Assembly: GCA_032173965.1 (NCBI GenBank)
Contig: JAVUNC010000006.1
Coordinates: forward strand, 20,330,370 to 20,394,369
From: Sitta carolinensis
Lineage: Eukaryota > Chordata > Aves > Passeriformes > Sittidae
DNA length: 64,000 bases
Direction: 5' to 3'
In this document: positions 9,501 through 18,735 of the stretch, piece after piece
Numbering within the stretch: position 1 is the first letter of the stretch
Layout: every line of letters begins with the position of its first letter
Notes under the pieces: model-generated
Databases searched by the model: none
Told to the model about the DNA's origin: nothing
The model's input: the letters and a program-made list of their open reading frames with translations, nothing else
Position numbers and translations under genes: made by a program

Positions 9501-11868
9501 GAGGGGGAAAAAAAACCACAACGGGGAAGAGAAAGGAAGAGGAGGCTGCGTTTTCGATGGCCCCGAGGTCGCTGGGAGGCCCCTGATGGCATCTCTTCAG
9601 CTGCTTTCCAAACTTTTAAATGAGAGGAAAAAATGTGCCTTGTCTCCTTCCAAACCTCAGCTTCTTGCCTTGCTTGGCTTCCCTCTGGTTACCGCAGGGC
9701 CCTGGAGCAGGGGGGATGGCTCCTGGTGGTCCTTGGGGACCCGCTGGCTGCTGCTGGGCTTTGGGTGAGAGCCCAGCACCCATCAGCCAGCTCTGGGTAT
9801 CCATCAGCAGAGTTCTCCTCGTGCAGCTCATCCTGGTTGCAGCTGTTGGAGTGTCACTGTCACCTCCTCAGCACGTCATCACCCAGTGTGACAGCTCGTG
9901 ACCGGGAGTTTTGGGGGACAGGCAGCGCTGGAGAGCCACCCACGCCTGATCAGCCCCGTGGTGGAGAGCACAGGTCACCCCCCTGAGCTGGCAGACCACC
10001 TCTGAGCTTGTTTGCCAGGCACAGGATCAGCCCACGGTGGAAATTCCAAAGCCGGTTCCTCGCCAGCAGCGGGATCAGCACAGGGGGAAGGACCAGCAGA
10101 AGGAAGGACCAGCCCCCAGCCACCAGGAAAGGTCAGGGGCATGATGGGTGACCCAAAGCAGGGCCTCCCACAGCTGCCCCCAGCCACCCCTCTGCCCTGC
10201 AAAGCCAGAGCTACCAGCACTGGAAAGCTTTGTCTGAAAAGAACCAGAATTGTGGAATGGTTTGGGTTGAGGAAATCTTAAAGCTCATCCCATTCCAGCC
10301 CCTGCCAGGGCAGGGACCCCTTCCACTGTCCCAGGCTGCTCCAAGCCCAGTCCAACCTGGCCTTGGACACTTCCAGGGATCCAGGGGCAGCCACAGCTGC
10401 TCTGGGCACCCTGTGCCAGGGCTCAGCACCCTCACAGCCAGGAATTCCTCCCTAACATCTGACCCAAGCCATTCTCCCTTGTCCTGTCACTCCATGTGCT
10501 TGTTCAAGCACCTCCAGCCACAAAAGCAACCTCTAAACCTCTTCTGGCCAACAGCCCTGCCACAGCTCTGAGCAGAAAGCTCCATGTTCCTCCTGGTGCA
10601 TCCCAAGGATGGATGGATGCACAGAAAGAAAAGACTCAGCATTTTGGGTACCACAAGAAAAAACTCATCCTCCCATGACACGTAGGGTGGGCATCCAAGC
10701 TCAGCCCCTCGGCCTCACCTTCGTGGAGGGTTGGGTGTCCTGGGAGAGCTCCTGGTAGGCGCCCACGTCCTCCCAGGTGGCAATGAAGGCATTGGTGGGC
10801 ACGAAGGCGCTGGCAGAGCGGGGAAACCCGGCCTGGATGTATCCCACAGCCTGGTCCAGCACGTCCCGAGAGTCATCCTGCCGATAGTAGATGTCCCCTC
10901 TGTCCCCGGACGTGTCGAGGTCGGCCAGGAAGGGGGCGATGACGGGGAAGTCTGTGGGGAAATCGTCATCCACGTACTGGGTCTCCCTGGGGAAATCCTG
11001 GGTGGAGATGACCCCGTTGGTGCCCACCTGCAGGGTGAGAGGTGCAGGGTGCTCAGGAGCCGCAGAGGTGCCACCACTGCCGGTCCCCTTGCCCTGTCCC
11101 CACCCTCCTCGGGGCGGTGGGGCACGGGGCTGAGAGAGCCCTGAGGCCGCGTGGCCCCATCCGGCCGGGCAGAAAACAAAACCTCGGGCTTCTCCATCCC
11201 CCAGGGAGCTGCAGCTCAGGGGCCGACCCAGCTGCGGCCGCCGCAGGCGGGGGAACAGCTGCGGAGGAGAAAGCTCGCTTGTTCCTCCACAGCCGGAGAC
11301 ACCGGACTGGGGGAATGGATGGATGGATGGATGCATGGATGGCAGGGGAAAACACGTGCGGTGGGACGGCGAAGGTGCGCATGGAGGGGCAGGGGCGGGC
11401 AGGAGGAGGAGAAGGAGAGGGTGTAAAGGTAAGAGGAGGAAGGATGGAAAGATGGAGGGGTGAAAAGCCAGAAAGAAAGAAGGGATGGTGGGACAGAGGG
11501 ATGGAGAGAGACAAGGCTGGAAGGAGGGAGGGACAGAGGGTGGAGAGATGGACGGAGTGAAGCTGGAGGGACAGCGGGAGATGATGGAGAGGAGGAAGCG
11601 GGGTAGGGAGGAAGAGCGGCCGGGGGGAAGGAGGGCAGGGAAGCACAGCGCAGCGGGGCCGGGGCCAGCCGGGACTCACGTAGAGGCGGCGGGCGGCGCG
11701 GCCGTAGAGGCGCAGGGCGCGGCGCAGCAGCACCCCGGGAGAGCTCTCGTCGTCGCCGGGCCGGAGCCGGGCATCGCCGCGGGCCGGGCCGTGCGGGAGC
11801 AGCCCCGGGCGGGGCAGGGCTGCCCCCAGCGCCAGCACAGCCGCCAGCACCGCCGCCAGCGCCCGCAT
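399..11868 (-). CDS. NID2: Nidogen-2, partial (16 coding exons; C-terminus off window)
   Basis: Nidogen-2 is a secreted basement-membrane glycoprotein that links laminin, collagen IV and perlecan. Sixteen exons with GT/AG borders join in compatible phases to 1096 codons once three single-base indels are allowed for. Domain order: signal peptide (about 1-20), NIDO domain (about 65-245), Pro/Gly-rich linker (245-364), EGF1 (365-414), G2 beta-barrel (415-631), EGF2-5 (632-808), three thyroglobulin type-1 modules (809-1039) and the start of G3 (1040-1096). The YWTD propeller of nidogens is missing because its exons lie left of base 399. NID2 rather than NID1 is chosen because more than one thyroglobulin module is present and the linker residues resemble NID2; the neighbours PTGDR and PTGER2 agree. 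Oddities are an extra thyroglobulin exon, frame breaks in exons 6, 8 and 15, and two RGD tripeptides. The gene diverges from PTGDR. Confidence 0.95.
661..883 (-). CDS. NID2: NID2 exon 15: thyroglobulin type-1 module C (frame break)
   Basis: Encodes [23 protein letters not shown] and [20 protein letters not shown], matching the second human module. It is 223 nt although the phases require a multiple of three. Read straight, it runs into TAA at the donor. With one base fewer near 686-687, the end reads SEPGTTPPC, and exon 16 supplies the last cysteine across the junction (T|GT). Confidence 0.87.
977..1213 (-). CDS. NID2: NID2 exon 14: thyroglobulin type-1 module, copy B (duplicate)
   Basis: 237 nt, phase 1 at both ends, so its inclusion or skipping keeps frame. 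The 5' part ([18 protein letters not shown], then an insertion PGPSPV) differs from exon 13, while everything after VPQC is identical in protein. As I recall, human NID2 has two thyroglobulin modules, so this is an extra one, either biological or an assembly artefact. The acceptor is CCGGCAG and the donor GTCAGT. Confidence 0.85.
1529..1695 (-). mobile_element. CR1 LINE fragment
   Basis: Reverse-complement CR1 with GGGTTGGAAGGGACCTCTGG, AAGGCAGGATCA and a TATCTCCAGAG stretch, a different CR1 subfamily from most others here. Confidence 0.75.
2014..2247 (-). CDS. NID2: NID2 exon 13: thyroglobulin type-1 module, copy A
   Basis: 234 nt, phase 1 at both ends. Encodes [16 protein letters not shown], then [17 protein letters not shown] and the CWCV core, ending TTPPRC. 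Its 3' half and 30 bp of the following intron are base-for-base identical to exon 14. Of the two acceptor AGs, 2248-2249 is used here because it keeps phase 1. Confidence 0.9.
2331..2450 (-). CDS. NID2: NID2 exon 12: calcium-binding EGF module 5
   Basis: 120 nt, phase 1 at both ends. Encodes [16 protein letters not shown] and [19 protein letters not shown], very close to human NID2 EGF5. The acceptor is TGCACAG and the donor ATG|GTGAGG. Confidence 0.94.
2690..3130 (+). mobile_element. LTR-like element in NID2 intron 11
   Basis: An AT-richer block in a GC-rich gene, with AATAAA at 3047-3052 followed by CTTGAGAG and a TTCTTTCAGCAG end. The layout is that of an avian retroviral LTR (U3, signal, short tail). 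No second copy in this window and no clear target duplication. Confidence 0.35.
3210..3347 (-). CDS. NID2: NID2 exon 11: EGF-like module 4
   Basis: 138 nt, phase 1 at both ends. Translating the minus strand by hand gives [16 protein letters not shown] followed by [14 protein letters not shown], a full six-cysteine EGF module that matches human NID2 EGF4 in layout. The acceptor is CCCACAG and the donor TG|GTAAGG. Confidence 0.9.
3433..3561 (-). CDS. NID2: NID2 exon 10: calcium-binding EGF module 3
   Basis: 129 nt, phase 1 at both ends. It begins DVDEC, the calcium-binding EGF signature, and continues with [14 protein letters not shown]. The acceptor is TCCCCAG and the donor C|GTAAGT. Confidence 0.93.
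4274..4417 (-). CDS. NID2: NID2 exon 9: EGF-like module 2
   Basis: 144 nt, phase 1 at both ends. Reads [18 protein letters not shown] and a [14 protein letters not shown] end. The RGD lies in the last EGF loop, at 4290-4298. The acceptor is CCCGCAG and the donor GTCAGC. Confidence 0.93.
4471..4764 (+). mobile_element. Solo LTR, same family as 39788-40082
   Basis: Alignable end to end with the 39.8-kb copy (TGGTGTCCCTG start, GTAACA end, AATAAAC-type signal). It sits in NID2 intron 8. The flanking hexamers ATAAGG and ATAAAA agree at four of six positions, as expected of an older insertion. Confidence 0.65.
4917..5119 (-). CDS. NID2: NID2 exon 8: G2 beta-barrel, part 3 (frame break)
   Basis: Starts [19 protein letters not shown] and ends with [19 protein letters not shown], as in nidogen G2. 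At 203 nt it is one short of a multiple of three, and the frame changes at the C run at 5038-5040 (plus strand), after NVTF. The flanking phases (1 and 1) require 204 nt, so a single missing base is the simplest reading. The donor is CAG|GTGAGC. Confidence 0.88.
5252..5452 (-). CDS. NID2: NID2 exon 7: G2 beta-barrel, part 2
   Basis: 201 nt, phase 1 at both ends. Encodes [18 protein letters not shown] and [16 protein letters not shown], close to remembered human NID2, with an N-glycosylation site in the ENVTV segment. The acceptor is TGCCCAG and the donor GTAACA. Confidence 0.94.
5652..5896 (-). CDS. NID2: NID2 exon 6: G2 beta-barrel, part 1 (frame break)
   Basis: Encodes the start of the G2 barrel ([33 protein letters not shown]), which in nidogens binds perlecan and collagen IV. 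Its 245 nt is not a multiple of three, although both ends are phase 1. The frame switches at a five-C run (5713-5717 on the plus strand): PLGG is read upstream of it and [19 protein letters not shown] in the other frame after it. One base appears to be missing. Confidence 0.9.
5974..6123 (-). CDS. NID2: NID2 exon 5: EGF-like module 1
   Basis: 150 nt, phase 1 at both ends. Encodes [12 protein letters not shown] and a six-cysteine EGF module including [18 protein letters not shown]. The acceptor is TTCCCAG and the donor GTACGG. Confidence 0.94.
6543..6560. repeat. Short interstitial telomere-like repeat
   Basis: Three exact CCCTAA units with a partial unit before them, in NID2 intron 4. Confidence 0.8.
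6733..7094 (-). CDS. NID2: NID2 exon 4: linker
   Basis: Starts within [16 protein letters not shown], conserved among nidogens, then runs into a Pro/Gly/Ser/His-rich linker of about 100 residues with no recognised fold. It is 362 nt, entering in phase 2 and leaving in phase 1 at GATG|GTGAG. In nidogens this segment between the N-terminal globule and the rod is flexible and often glycosylated or cleaved. Confidence 0.9.
7304..7536 (-). CDS. NID2: NID2 exon 3: NIDO domain, second part
   Basis: Begins [19 protein letters not shown] and includes GFSWGDGDD, strongly conserved NIDO sequence. The acceptor is TTGGCAG and the donor GTGAGT. It is 233 nt and ends in phase 2, which exon 4 completes as Arg. 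Confidence 0.94.
7700..8088 (+). mobile_element. CR1 LINE 3' fragment
   Basis: Sense CR1: CTGTGGCTGCCCCTGGATCC, GGTGTCCCTGCCCATGGCAG, ending CAACCCAAACCATTCCATGA. It lies in NID2 intron 2. Confidence 0.85.
10245..10580 (-). mobile_element. CR1 LINE 3' fragment
   Basis: Reverse-complement CR1 from GTGGAATGGTTTGGGTTGAG to the CAGCCAGGAATTCCTCCC region. Confidence 0.8.
10719..11027 (-). CDS. NID2: NID2 exon 2: NIDO domain, first part
   Basis: Residues 64-166, phase 0 at both ends, CTGCAG acceptor and GTGAGG donor. It continues exon 1 as [10 protein letters not shown] and carries the NIDO hallmarks [13 protein letters not shown] and FQ/ATW-type strands. An RGD tripeptide is encoded at 10893-10901, where I do not recall one in human NID2. 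Confidence 0.93.
11028..11679 (-). other. NID2: NID2 intron 1 with GGAT repeat and purine-rich tract
   Basis: A short intron. Six near-perfect GGAT units lie at about 11316-11342, and the plus strand is strongly purine-rich from about 11375 to 11640 (AGGA/GGGA motifs). Long ORFs on both strands here come from low complexity. Confidence 0.6.
11680..11868 (-). CDS. NID2: NID2 exon 1: start codon and signal peptide
   Basis: The start ATG (11866-11868) opens a hydrophobic leader rich in Ala, Leu and Val, typical of a signal peptide. The exon encodes residues 1-63 and ends with Tyr at a GTGAGT donor (phase 0). The frame stays open upstream through the CpG island, but only this ATG places a leader at the N-terminus, so longer starts are not favoured. 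Confidence 0.85.
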
Positions 11869-12420
11869 CCCCGCAGCGGCCAGCGGAGCCCCGACGGCGC
11901 CGAGCGGAGCCGGCCGGGAGCGGCGGAGCGGAGCGGCCGAGCCGAGCGGAGCCGCACGGACCGGACGGGGCGACCCCGGCCCCGCGGGGCGGGACGGGGA
12001 GTAGCCCGAGGGGCGTGGCCAAGCAGCGGCCGTCCCCGTCCTGGGCCAATCAGGTTTTACCCAAAATCCGTCCAGCGGTGCCCCCTCCCCCCTCACCCGC
12101 ATCCCCGCGCATCCCCCCGGCCGGTACCGGCATCTCGGGGGGAACGGGGTACCACAGCGGCGGTGGCCCGGGGGAGAGTGCCGGGAAGAAGAGCGGGATC
12201 CCCTCTGCGGCCCCCGGAGCCCCGCGTCCCCCCCGCCTCGCCGCAACGCCCCCGGGCCGGGCCCGCGTCCAGCCGGGGTCGGGGCCGGGGTCGCGGCGTG
12301 GGCGGGAGGCTCTGGCCGCTCCCCGCCCGCTCCCGCGGGTGCCGCTCCCTTGAGCCGGGTGGAAAGGCGACTCCTCCTCCGCAGGGACCCGCGGGGGGAG
12401 GCCAGGGGCAGCCCCCGGCC
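11869..12420 (-). promoter_or_regulatory. NID2: NID2 CpG-island promoter region
   Basis: Dense CpG sequence continues from exon 1 upstream. It holds an inverted CCAAT box (CCAAT at 12046-12050 on the plus strand) and several GC/CACCC-type boxes such as GGGCGTGG at 12011. No TATA box was seen. The transcription start cannot be placed exactly. Confidence 0.55.
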
Positions 12421-13651
12421 AAAATGTGTGGCGTGCGGCTCAGCTGGCGGGCGGTCAGCGAGCGCACGGCCGAGCGCGGGGTCAGCGCTGTTTATCCCTT
12501 CCCTGTCCCACCATCCATCATCTCCGCCCGGACAGCTCTGCAGTGGCCGAGGGATCCAGGAGGATTCCCTGCCTTAGGCTCGGGGCGTCGGGGTGGGAGC
12601 CCCCACAGTGGTGCAGGGGAGGAAGAGCTCGAATCCCGCCAGCCGCGCTCCGTGAATGATCCTGGAAATCCGCGCTGGGAGCGGCCAAAAGCTCCGCTCC
12701 AACTTCCCGGAGCGTTTCCCCCTTCCCTGGCCTGGAGGCTGCATCTGGCCGTGCCCGAGGAATGCCAGATAACAAGGAGGGAAGTGTCAAACCCCTGCAG
12801 GCTGTCGAGAGAAATAAATCAGGGACGCATTCGTGGCATTCCCGCCAGGAACCCTCACACGGGAAGCAGCTGGACACCCTCTGCCCCGTCCATTGCAGCG
12901 ACAGGGGTTTGTCACTGTGCCTCCTGTCCCCTCCATCCTAGCTGAGTGCAATCCACGGCACCCTGCTCGCCCTGCAAGGCAATTCCCACTGGTGCTGGGA
13001 TCGAGCTGATTTGGGATTCTGGCTCTTCCAGGGGGTGTCACTGCCAGGGCCACATCTGGAGAAGCCACTGCCCCTTGGCTGCAGGCAGCTGGCTGGCTCC
13101 AGCCCCTGCAAGGAGTCATTGGCCTGGCCATGGAAAACCATTAGGACTTCGAGCAGGGCCCAGGCCAGCTGGACACGATCCGCAGCCTCTGAGGAGCTTC
13201 CCGTGCCAAAATGTGGCTTTTCTTTGAAGCTCAAACACCTCCGTGGCTCTCCAGGGAAATTGGGAGCTGCAGGGGCCCAGCAGCTCCTCTGCCTGGTGAG
13301 ATCCCAGCTGGGATGTCACTCCCGTGGGGAATGGTGGCATTTGGTGGCACCTGGGAGGGGGCAATGGGTGGGGAGGGAACAGGAGGAAAGCCTTGCTGCT
13401 CCATGAGGTCTTTGGGGGCTGTTGAAAATCCAAACCCTGAGAGTCCTCTGGATCAGGAAGGAGGAGCTGCCAGGCTCCCTGCAGTCTTTAGGATGCTAAA
13501 AAGGGCATTTTCCTGCCTCCCTGAGGCAAACTGGCACCAGTCAGTTAAAAATCCTGGCAGCTGGGAGGAGCTGGAGTCCTGTGCTGGCCCTGGGAGCAGA
13601 GTCCTGCTGGAATGAGCATCCCTGTGGCCTTGGGAGAGACTGGGAGCCTTA

Positions 13652-14033
13652 GTGGGGATGGGAACAGGGATCGGGATCAGGATGAGGAAGAGGATGGAGG
13701 CAAGAAATGGGATGAGGATAAGGGTGGGGACCATGGAGTGGATGGGGTCAGGGATGGGGATGGACATTGGGATGGGAACAGGGATGGGCATAGGAACAGA
13801 ATTAAAGATGGGTACAAGGATGGGGATATGGATGAGAATGGGACATGGATGAGGATGGGCACCAGAAAATGAAGAGGAAGGTGAGGAAAGGGACAAGGAT
13901 GAGGATGTGGATGGGCAGAGGAATAGGTCTTGGGGTGTAGGTGGGATTGGGTGTAGGGATAGGGATGAGGATGAAGATGGGGCTGGGAACAAAGACGGGG
14001 CTGGGGACAGGGTATGGACAGGGACAGGGACAG
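13652..14033. repeat. GGGATG/GGATGAGG low-complexity block
   Basis: Degenerate purine-rich repeats such as GGGATGAGGATAAGGGTGGG. Open frames here are a by-product of the repeat. Confidence 0.8.
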
Positions 14034-14939
14034 GCTGTGCTCGCCCACCCCCTGTGCTGGGAAGGGAGGTGGTGCAGGGACTGATCCCTGTAATCACTTC
14101 CATGTGCCTCGGCAGAGCCTCTGTGTTCATCCCTTCTCTCAGCTTGGGCATGAAAACAATCCCGAGCCATTTCCTGGGAGGCATTTCGGGCAGAAACAGA
14201 TGTGCTGACATTATGGAAATGGGGGCAGAGCCGGGATGGGGCTGAGGATGGATCTGTCCTCACCCCGCAGACACTCCCAACTCCCCTGGGCCAAACTGGG
14301 ATAACCAGGACAAACCACTGCTCACACTGACTGCCAGGCTGGGACCGGCACCTCCCCGTCCTGCCGCAGGCTCACCTTTCCCCGGGCTCCCAGCGAGGAG
14401 CAGGAAAAGCAGAGGAATCCCTGGCGGAGGGGCAGGAGACGCCGGCAGCCTCTCCCCCGAGGCTGGCAGCGCTGGAATCTCGGAGTGAGATAAGGGCAAC
14501 AGCAGGAAACGCGCCCCTCTCCTGGGGCAGCCGGGGAAGGAAGCGTGATTCCCGGGATTGGGAGCGGGGCTGGAGGCTGCAGCACTCAGCACAGGCTCAC
14601 AGGATGCCCCGGCGCCCTTTGGGATGTCCGGAGGGAAGCAGGGCTGCGAGGAGAGCGGGGATTCAGCCGCTGGCACGGGCGGCGTCAGCAGCGTCCCCAG
14701 CTGGGTTAGTGGGTCACTGTAATAAAGCCCTTGGAGCGTTTCTGTCCCTGGATATCGGGAACCAGCCCTGCTCGAGGCCAGGGGATTTGGCAGGAAGGGC
14801 CACAGAGCCGTGCCGTGAGCATGCCCGTGGTTCCTGCAGGAAAGGGGGAGGGCTGGGCTCCCCTCAGCTCCCTGGGTCAGCACCGAAAGGTGTTTTGGCC
14901 TCACGTCCTAAGGAAAGGAGATGTCCCTGGGGATGCCCA

Positions 14940-15290
14940 TCACGGAATCGTGGAATTGGAAAAGCCCTCTAAGATCGTCAAGCCCAGCCACTCCCCCAAC
15001 ACTGCCAAGGCCACCCCTGTCTCCAGGTGCCACATCCGCAGGGATTTTAAATCCCTCTGGGATGGTGAATCCACCACCGCCCTGGGCAGCTGGGCCAGGG
15101 CTGGACAACCATTTTTGTGAAAAATTTTTCCCAATATCCAATCTAAACCTCCCCTGGCACCACTTGAGGCTGTTTCCTCTTTCCTGTCCCTTGTTCCCTG
15201 GGAGCAGAGCCCGACCCCACCCGGCTGCCCCCTCCTTTCATGGGGTGATAGAACGAAAATTCCTCCATCCTTAACAACTGGAATCTGCTG
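14940..15290 (-). mobile_element. CR1 LINE fragment (older subfamily)
   Basis: Reverse-complement CR1: ACGGAATCGTGGAATTGG, CCACCGCCCTGGGCAGCTG, AATATCCAATCTAAACCTCC. Confidence 0.8.
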
Positions 15291-15697
15291 GGGAATAGCA
15301 GCCAAATGTGCCAGCAGCGTTTCTGAGGCTCTGTAAACCCAGACAGAATAAAACCAGAGCCCATTTTGCTGCCCCCCTGGCCCAGGAAGGTGGGCACAGC
15401 CGTGGGTTTGAGCTCAGCCCTCAGGAGCCCCCTGAGAACCCAGCTGGTGCCCAGGACCCAGCTCTGAGCTGTGCCCAGGGTGGCTCTGCATCCCTCCAGG
15501 CCATCCTGAGGGATTTCTCCTGCTGGCTCCCTCTCCCTGCCTTCCCTGGGGCTGTTTCCTTGGCTGAGGGAGCTGGCAGCAGGGCAGGGCCCCCCCAGCT
15601 CTGCACAGCTCCATTTTTGGGAACACTTCTCATTAATTCTGCTCTCAGTTCCTTGACTCAGCTTCGCCTCGTGACTCAGCACCTCCTCTGCTGCAGG

Positions 15698-15832
15698 GAC
15701 ACAATTCCCCAAGGATCCAGGGATGGACACAATTCCCAAAGGATCCAGGGGTGGACACAATTCCCAAAGGATCCAGGGTGGACACAATTCCCAAAGGATC
15801 CAGGGTGGACACAATTCCCAAAGGATCCAAGA
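15698..15832. repeat. Tandem repeat, unit about 27 bp, five copies
   Basis: Unit contains ACACAATTCCCAAAGGATCC and varies at the GGGATGG/GGGGTGG/GGGTGG end. Confidence 0.9.
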
Positions 15833-16084
15833 CTGGCTGAGGAGCATCCTCAGCCTCCCATGCTGCAGGTGATTTCCCACCCTCCAGCTCAGCACATCAC
15901 AGGTGTTGTGGGAGAGAGGTTTTCCTCATGGAGAGTTGGAATTATAGGGTGCATGGAAAACCAAGAATTTTATAAAAAGAGGATTTCTTAACCCTAGCAA
16001 GAAAAGAAGGTTTCTTGGCAATTTGGCTGGAGCAGAAATGTGGGAAAAGGTAAAATGTTTCAGTGCATGGAGAGGAGGAAAACC

Positions 16085-16200
16085 AAGTTGGGTGAGGCTT
16101 GGAGCAACCAGGTGTGGAGGAAGCTGTCCCTGCCTGCAGCAGGGGGTTGGAATGGGATGAGATTTAAGGTCCCTCCTGACCCAAACTGTTCTGGGATTCC
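16085..16200 (+). mobile_element. CR1 LINE 3' fragment
   Basis: Sense CR1: GGCTTGGAGCAACC, GGGGGTTGGAATGGGATGAG, AAGGTCCCTCCTGACCCAAA. Confidence 0.75.
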
Positions 16201-16889
16201 AGGATTGAACTGCTGAGCCCTCTCAGCTGGAAAGTGGAGCTCAGACCTCCCAGCACCCTGGGGAGCTGAAGATTCCCAGGATGAAAACTCCGCTCCCACA
16301 CGGAAAAACTTTCCGAGACATCTGAGCCCCAGCCCAAAGAAATGCTCCAAGTTCTACGATGTATTTTAAGACATAAAGGTAAAGAAAATGATTTTTTTTT
16401 TTTTTAATCTCTGGGGCTCTCCTTCCTTCCTTCCTTCCTCCCTCTCTCTAAATCTTGCTGCAGAGCTGTTTTCACTCCAGCAGCTGCCGGATGAGCGTGA
16501 GGAGCCCTGTGAGGCTCAGAGCTTGCAGGGAGCTCCTGGCCCCGCCTGACACTGACTGATTCCTGCTCCCCAAGATTAGCCACGAGCTCCTTATTTGGTC
16601 CAGGCTCCAGCGAATTCCCTGGCAGAGGGGATTGCCTCTGCAGGCAGGGCAGTCTGATGGGTTTGTGCAGGGGCAGGAGGGTTTGAGGCAGAGATAAAAT
16701 CAGCCCGGCCGTTTCCAAGGAGCCTCGTGTTTGTCCCCACGGCACAGAGACAGCAGACACACACTGCCTGTCCCATCACTCTGCAGGGCACAGAGTCAGG
16801 GCAGAGCCATGCAGTCTGAGTCTCACACGCCTGAAGAAACTGAGTTTAAAAACTTCAGGCCTAGGAGACTCAGACTACAGAGCCACAGA

Positions 16890-17120
16890 ACTGCCTGAGA
16901 TGGGAGGGACACACAGGGATCCTGGAATCCAGCTCCTGGCCCTACACAGATACCTTAAAATCCCAGCCTGGGCATCTCTGGGAGTGTCCAAACACTCCTG
17001 GAGCTCTGGCAACCTCGGGGCCGTGCCCATTCCCTGGGCAGTGCCCAACACCCTCTGGGGGAGGAACCTTTCCTGAAATCCATCCTAAATCCCCCAATGC
17101 TGGTCTGATCCTGCCCCATC
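16890..17120 (-). mobile_element. CR1-like LINE fragment, diverged
   Basis: Reverse-complement CR1-type sequence with CTGGAATCCAGCTCCTGGCC and TGGAGCTCTGGCAACCTCGG. Confidence 0.5.
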
Positions 17121-17289
17121 CCAAGGCTCTGACCCTGACACACACTGGGCTGAGCTGCTGCAGCTCTGAGACCCTTCCTCGGGTGTTTAGCTCCAGAATC
17201 AAGAGTTTGCTGCAGAATTAGGCTGTATTTTTTGCATGGATTAGGTGCCCCCTGGAATTACCCAGCTCCTCCCCAGCTGGAAGTGCACA

Positions 17290-17505
17290 GGGAATCCCAG
17301 AATGATTTGGGTTGGAAAGGACCTTAAATCCCATCTCGTTTCATAGGCAGGGACACCTCCCCCTAGCCCAGCTCCTGGAGAAGCAGGAATCCCATGGCTT
17401 GCCCTGGGAGCACCATCAGAGACGGGATTCAGCCCTTCCCACGGCTCTAACAAACCCAAGTCTCCCCCTAAACCCTCTTTCCAGCTCATCTCTCCTCGCC
17501 TGACC
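17290..17505 (-). mobile_element. CR1 LINE 3' fragment
   Basis: Reverse-complement CR1 starting AATCCCAGAATGATTTGGGT and GGAAAGGACCTTAAATCCC. Confidence 0.75.
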
Positions 17506-18282
17506 TCCTGGGGCCTCCAGCCCTGACCCCTGCAGCCCCCGAAGGCTCGAGGGAGGGGGACTAATCCCAGCAATTAGCCTCGTTCACCGCATTTATCCGC
17601 TTCCTGCCTTTGTCTCCCCCTGACAGCTTCTCCCAGCAAATCCGCTTCCAGCCACATTTCCCCGGCTCCATCGGCCCCGCCAGCCTTTGTCCCGCTGGGT
17701 GAAGAGGTTATTCCCCCCCGACACGTGTCCCTTGCATCGGCGGGGACCAAAATCCAGCGCCCAGCAGCGCCGGGGTCACCCGAGCCCGGCAGGACCCGCG
17801 GCGGGGGATTTGTTCTTTAAATTAAAGACGGATGCAGCCCCGGCGGCGTGGCAGGCTAAAAGGGATTTTAGGGCTGAGCGATCCGGCTAAATGGGGACAG
17901 AGGGCTTGGGGTGGCTGGAAATTCAATGGGAAAGAGCGGAACACATGGGCAGCACATTTGGGAGCTGCCTGCTCCGCCCAGCCCCTTCCCGGGGAGAGGC
18001 TGTGCGTCCTCAGGGGAGGGAGCTCCAGGGACACGCGGACATTCAGAGGGATGGAAGTCCTCGCATGTGTGGGGTTCACAACCTTTCCATGCCTAAAGCA
18101 ACGAGCCAGCCTGCTTGGATGTCATTATTGTTATGTTTCCTGAGATTTTTTTTTTTTTTTTTTTAGTTCGGGATTCTTCTCCCTGTTAACTGAGATTCAA
18201 ATCTTCTGGGGATATTTTTTTTTCCGCTGAAGAGGTAGGGGCTGCTCATGAAGGAAGGAAAAAGAGATGGAGGGAAAAAAAG

Positions 18283-18440
18283 GATGGATTTGGGTCGAAA
18301 GGGACCTTAAAAATGATCCCGTTCCAACCCCCTGCCATGGCAGGAACACCTTCCACTATCCCAGGCTGCTCCAAGTCACATCCAACCCGGCCTTGGACAC
18401 TTCCAGGGATCCAGGGGCAGCCACAGCTGTGCCCCCGCAC
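18283..18440 (-). mobile_element. CR1 LINE 3' fragment
   Basis: Reverse-complement CR1 with CCCTGCCATGGCAGGAACAC and GACACTTCCAGGGATCCAGG. Confidence 0.8.
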
Positions 18441-18567
18441 CCCTGGGGGTCCCTGCACAGGCACAATTCTCCACACACACCCCGGGGACACCCGCGGGTG
18501 GCACAGCCGGGACCCAGGGGAGATGAGCAGAGCTGCCCCCGCCCAGCCCGGACACACTCCGGGCCTC

Positions 18568-18735
18568 AACAGGTGTTTTCCCTTTTCCCTTCCTTTCTCC
18601 TCTTTCCCCTCTCCTTTTCCCTTCCTTTCCCCTTTCCTTTTCCCCTTTCCTCCTCCATCCCTCCCTGCCTCTCTCCTCCCTCTCTCCCCTCACCCCCCTC
18701 CCTTCCTCCCCATCCCAAGGCTGATCCCTCCCTGC
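18568..18735. repeat. Pyrimidine-rich low-complexity tract
   Basis: CTTTTCCCTTTCC-type sequence, nearly free of purines on the plus strand. Confidence 0.75.

Larger units (their letters stand above)
7537..10718 (-). other. NID2: NID2 intron 2
   Basis: A 3.2-kb intron with CR1 fragments at both ends (about 7700-8090 and 10245-10580). The middle, 8100-10230, is GC-rich unique-looking sequence in which I see no exon or RNA gene. Confidence 0.7.

Noticed and set aside
399..11868. NID2 as a pseudogene because of three frame breaks
   Set aside because: All sixteen exons keep splice sites, phases, cysteines and conserved motifs, and there is no internal stop apart from the three one-base indels in GC-rich runs. 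Consensus error fits better, though reads must decide.
11053..12246. A 397-codon minus-strand ORF around NID2 exon 1
   Set aside because: It reads through the CpG island and intron 1. Only residues from the ATG at 11868 to the donor at 11680 are NID2.
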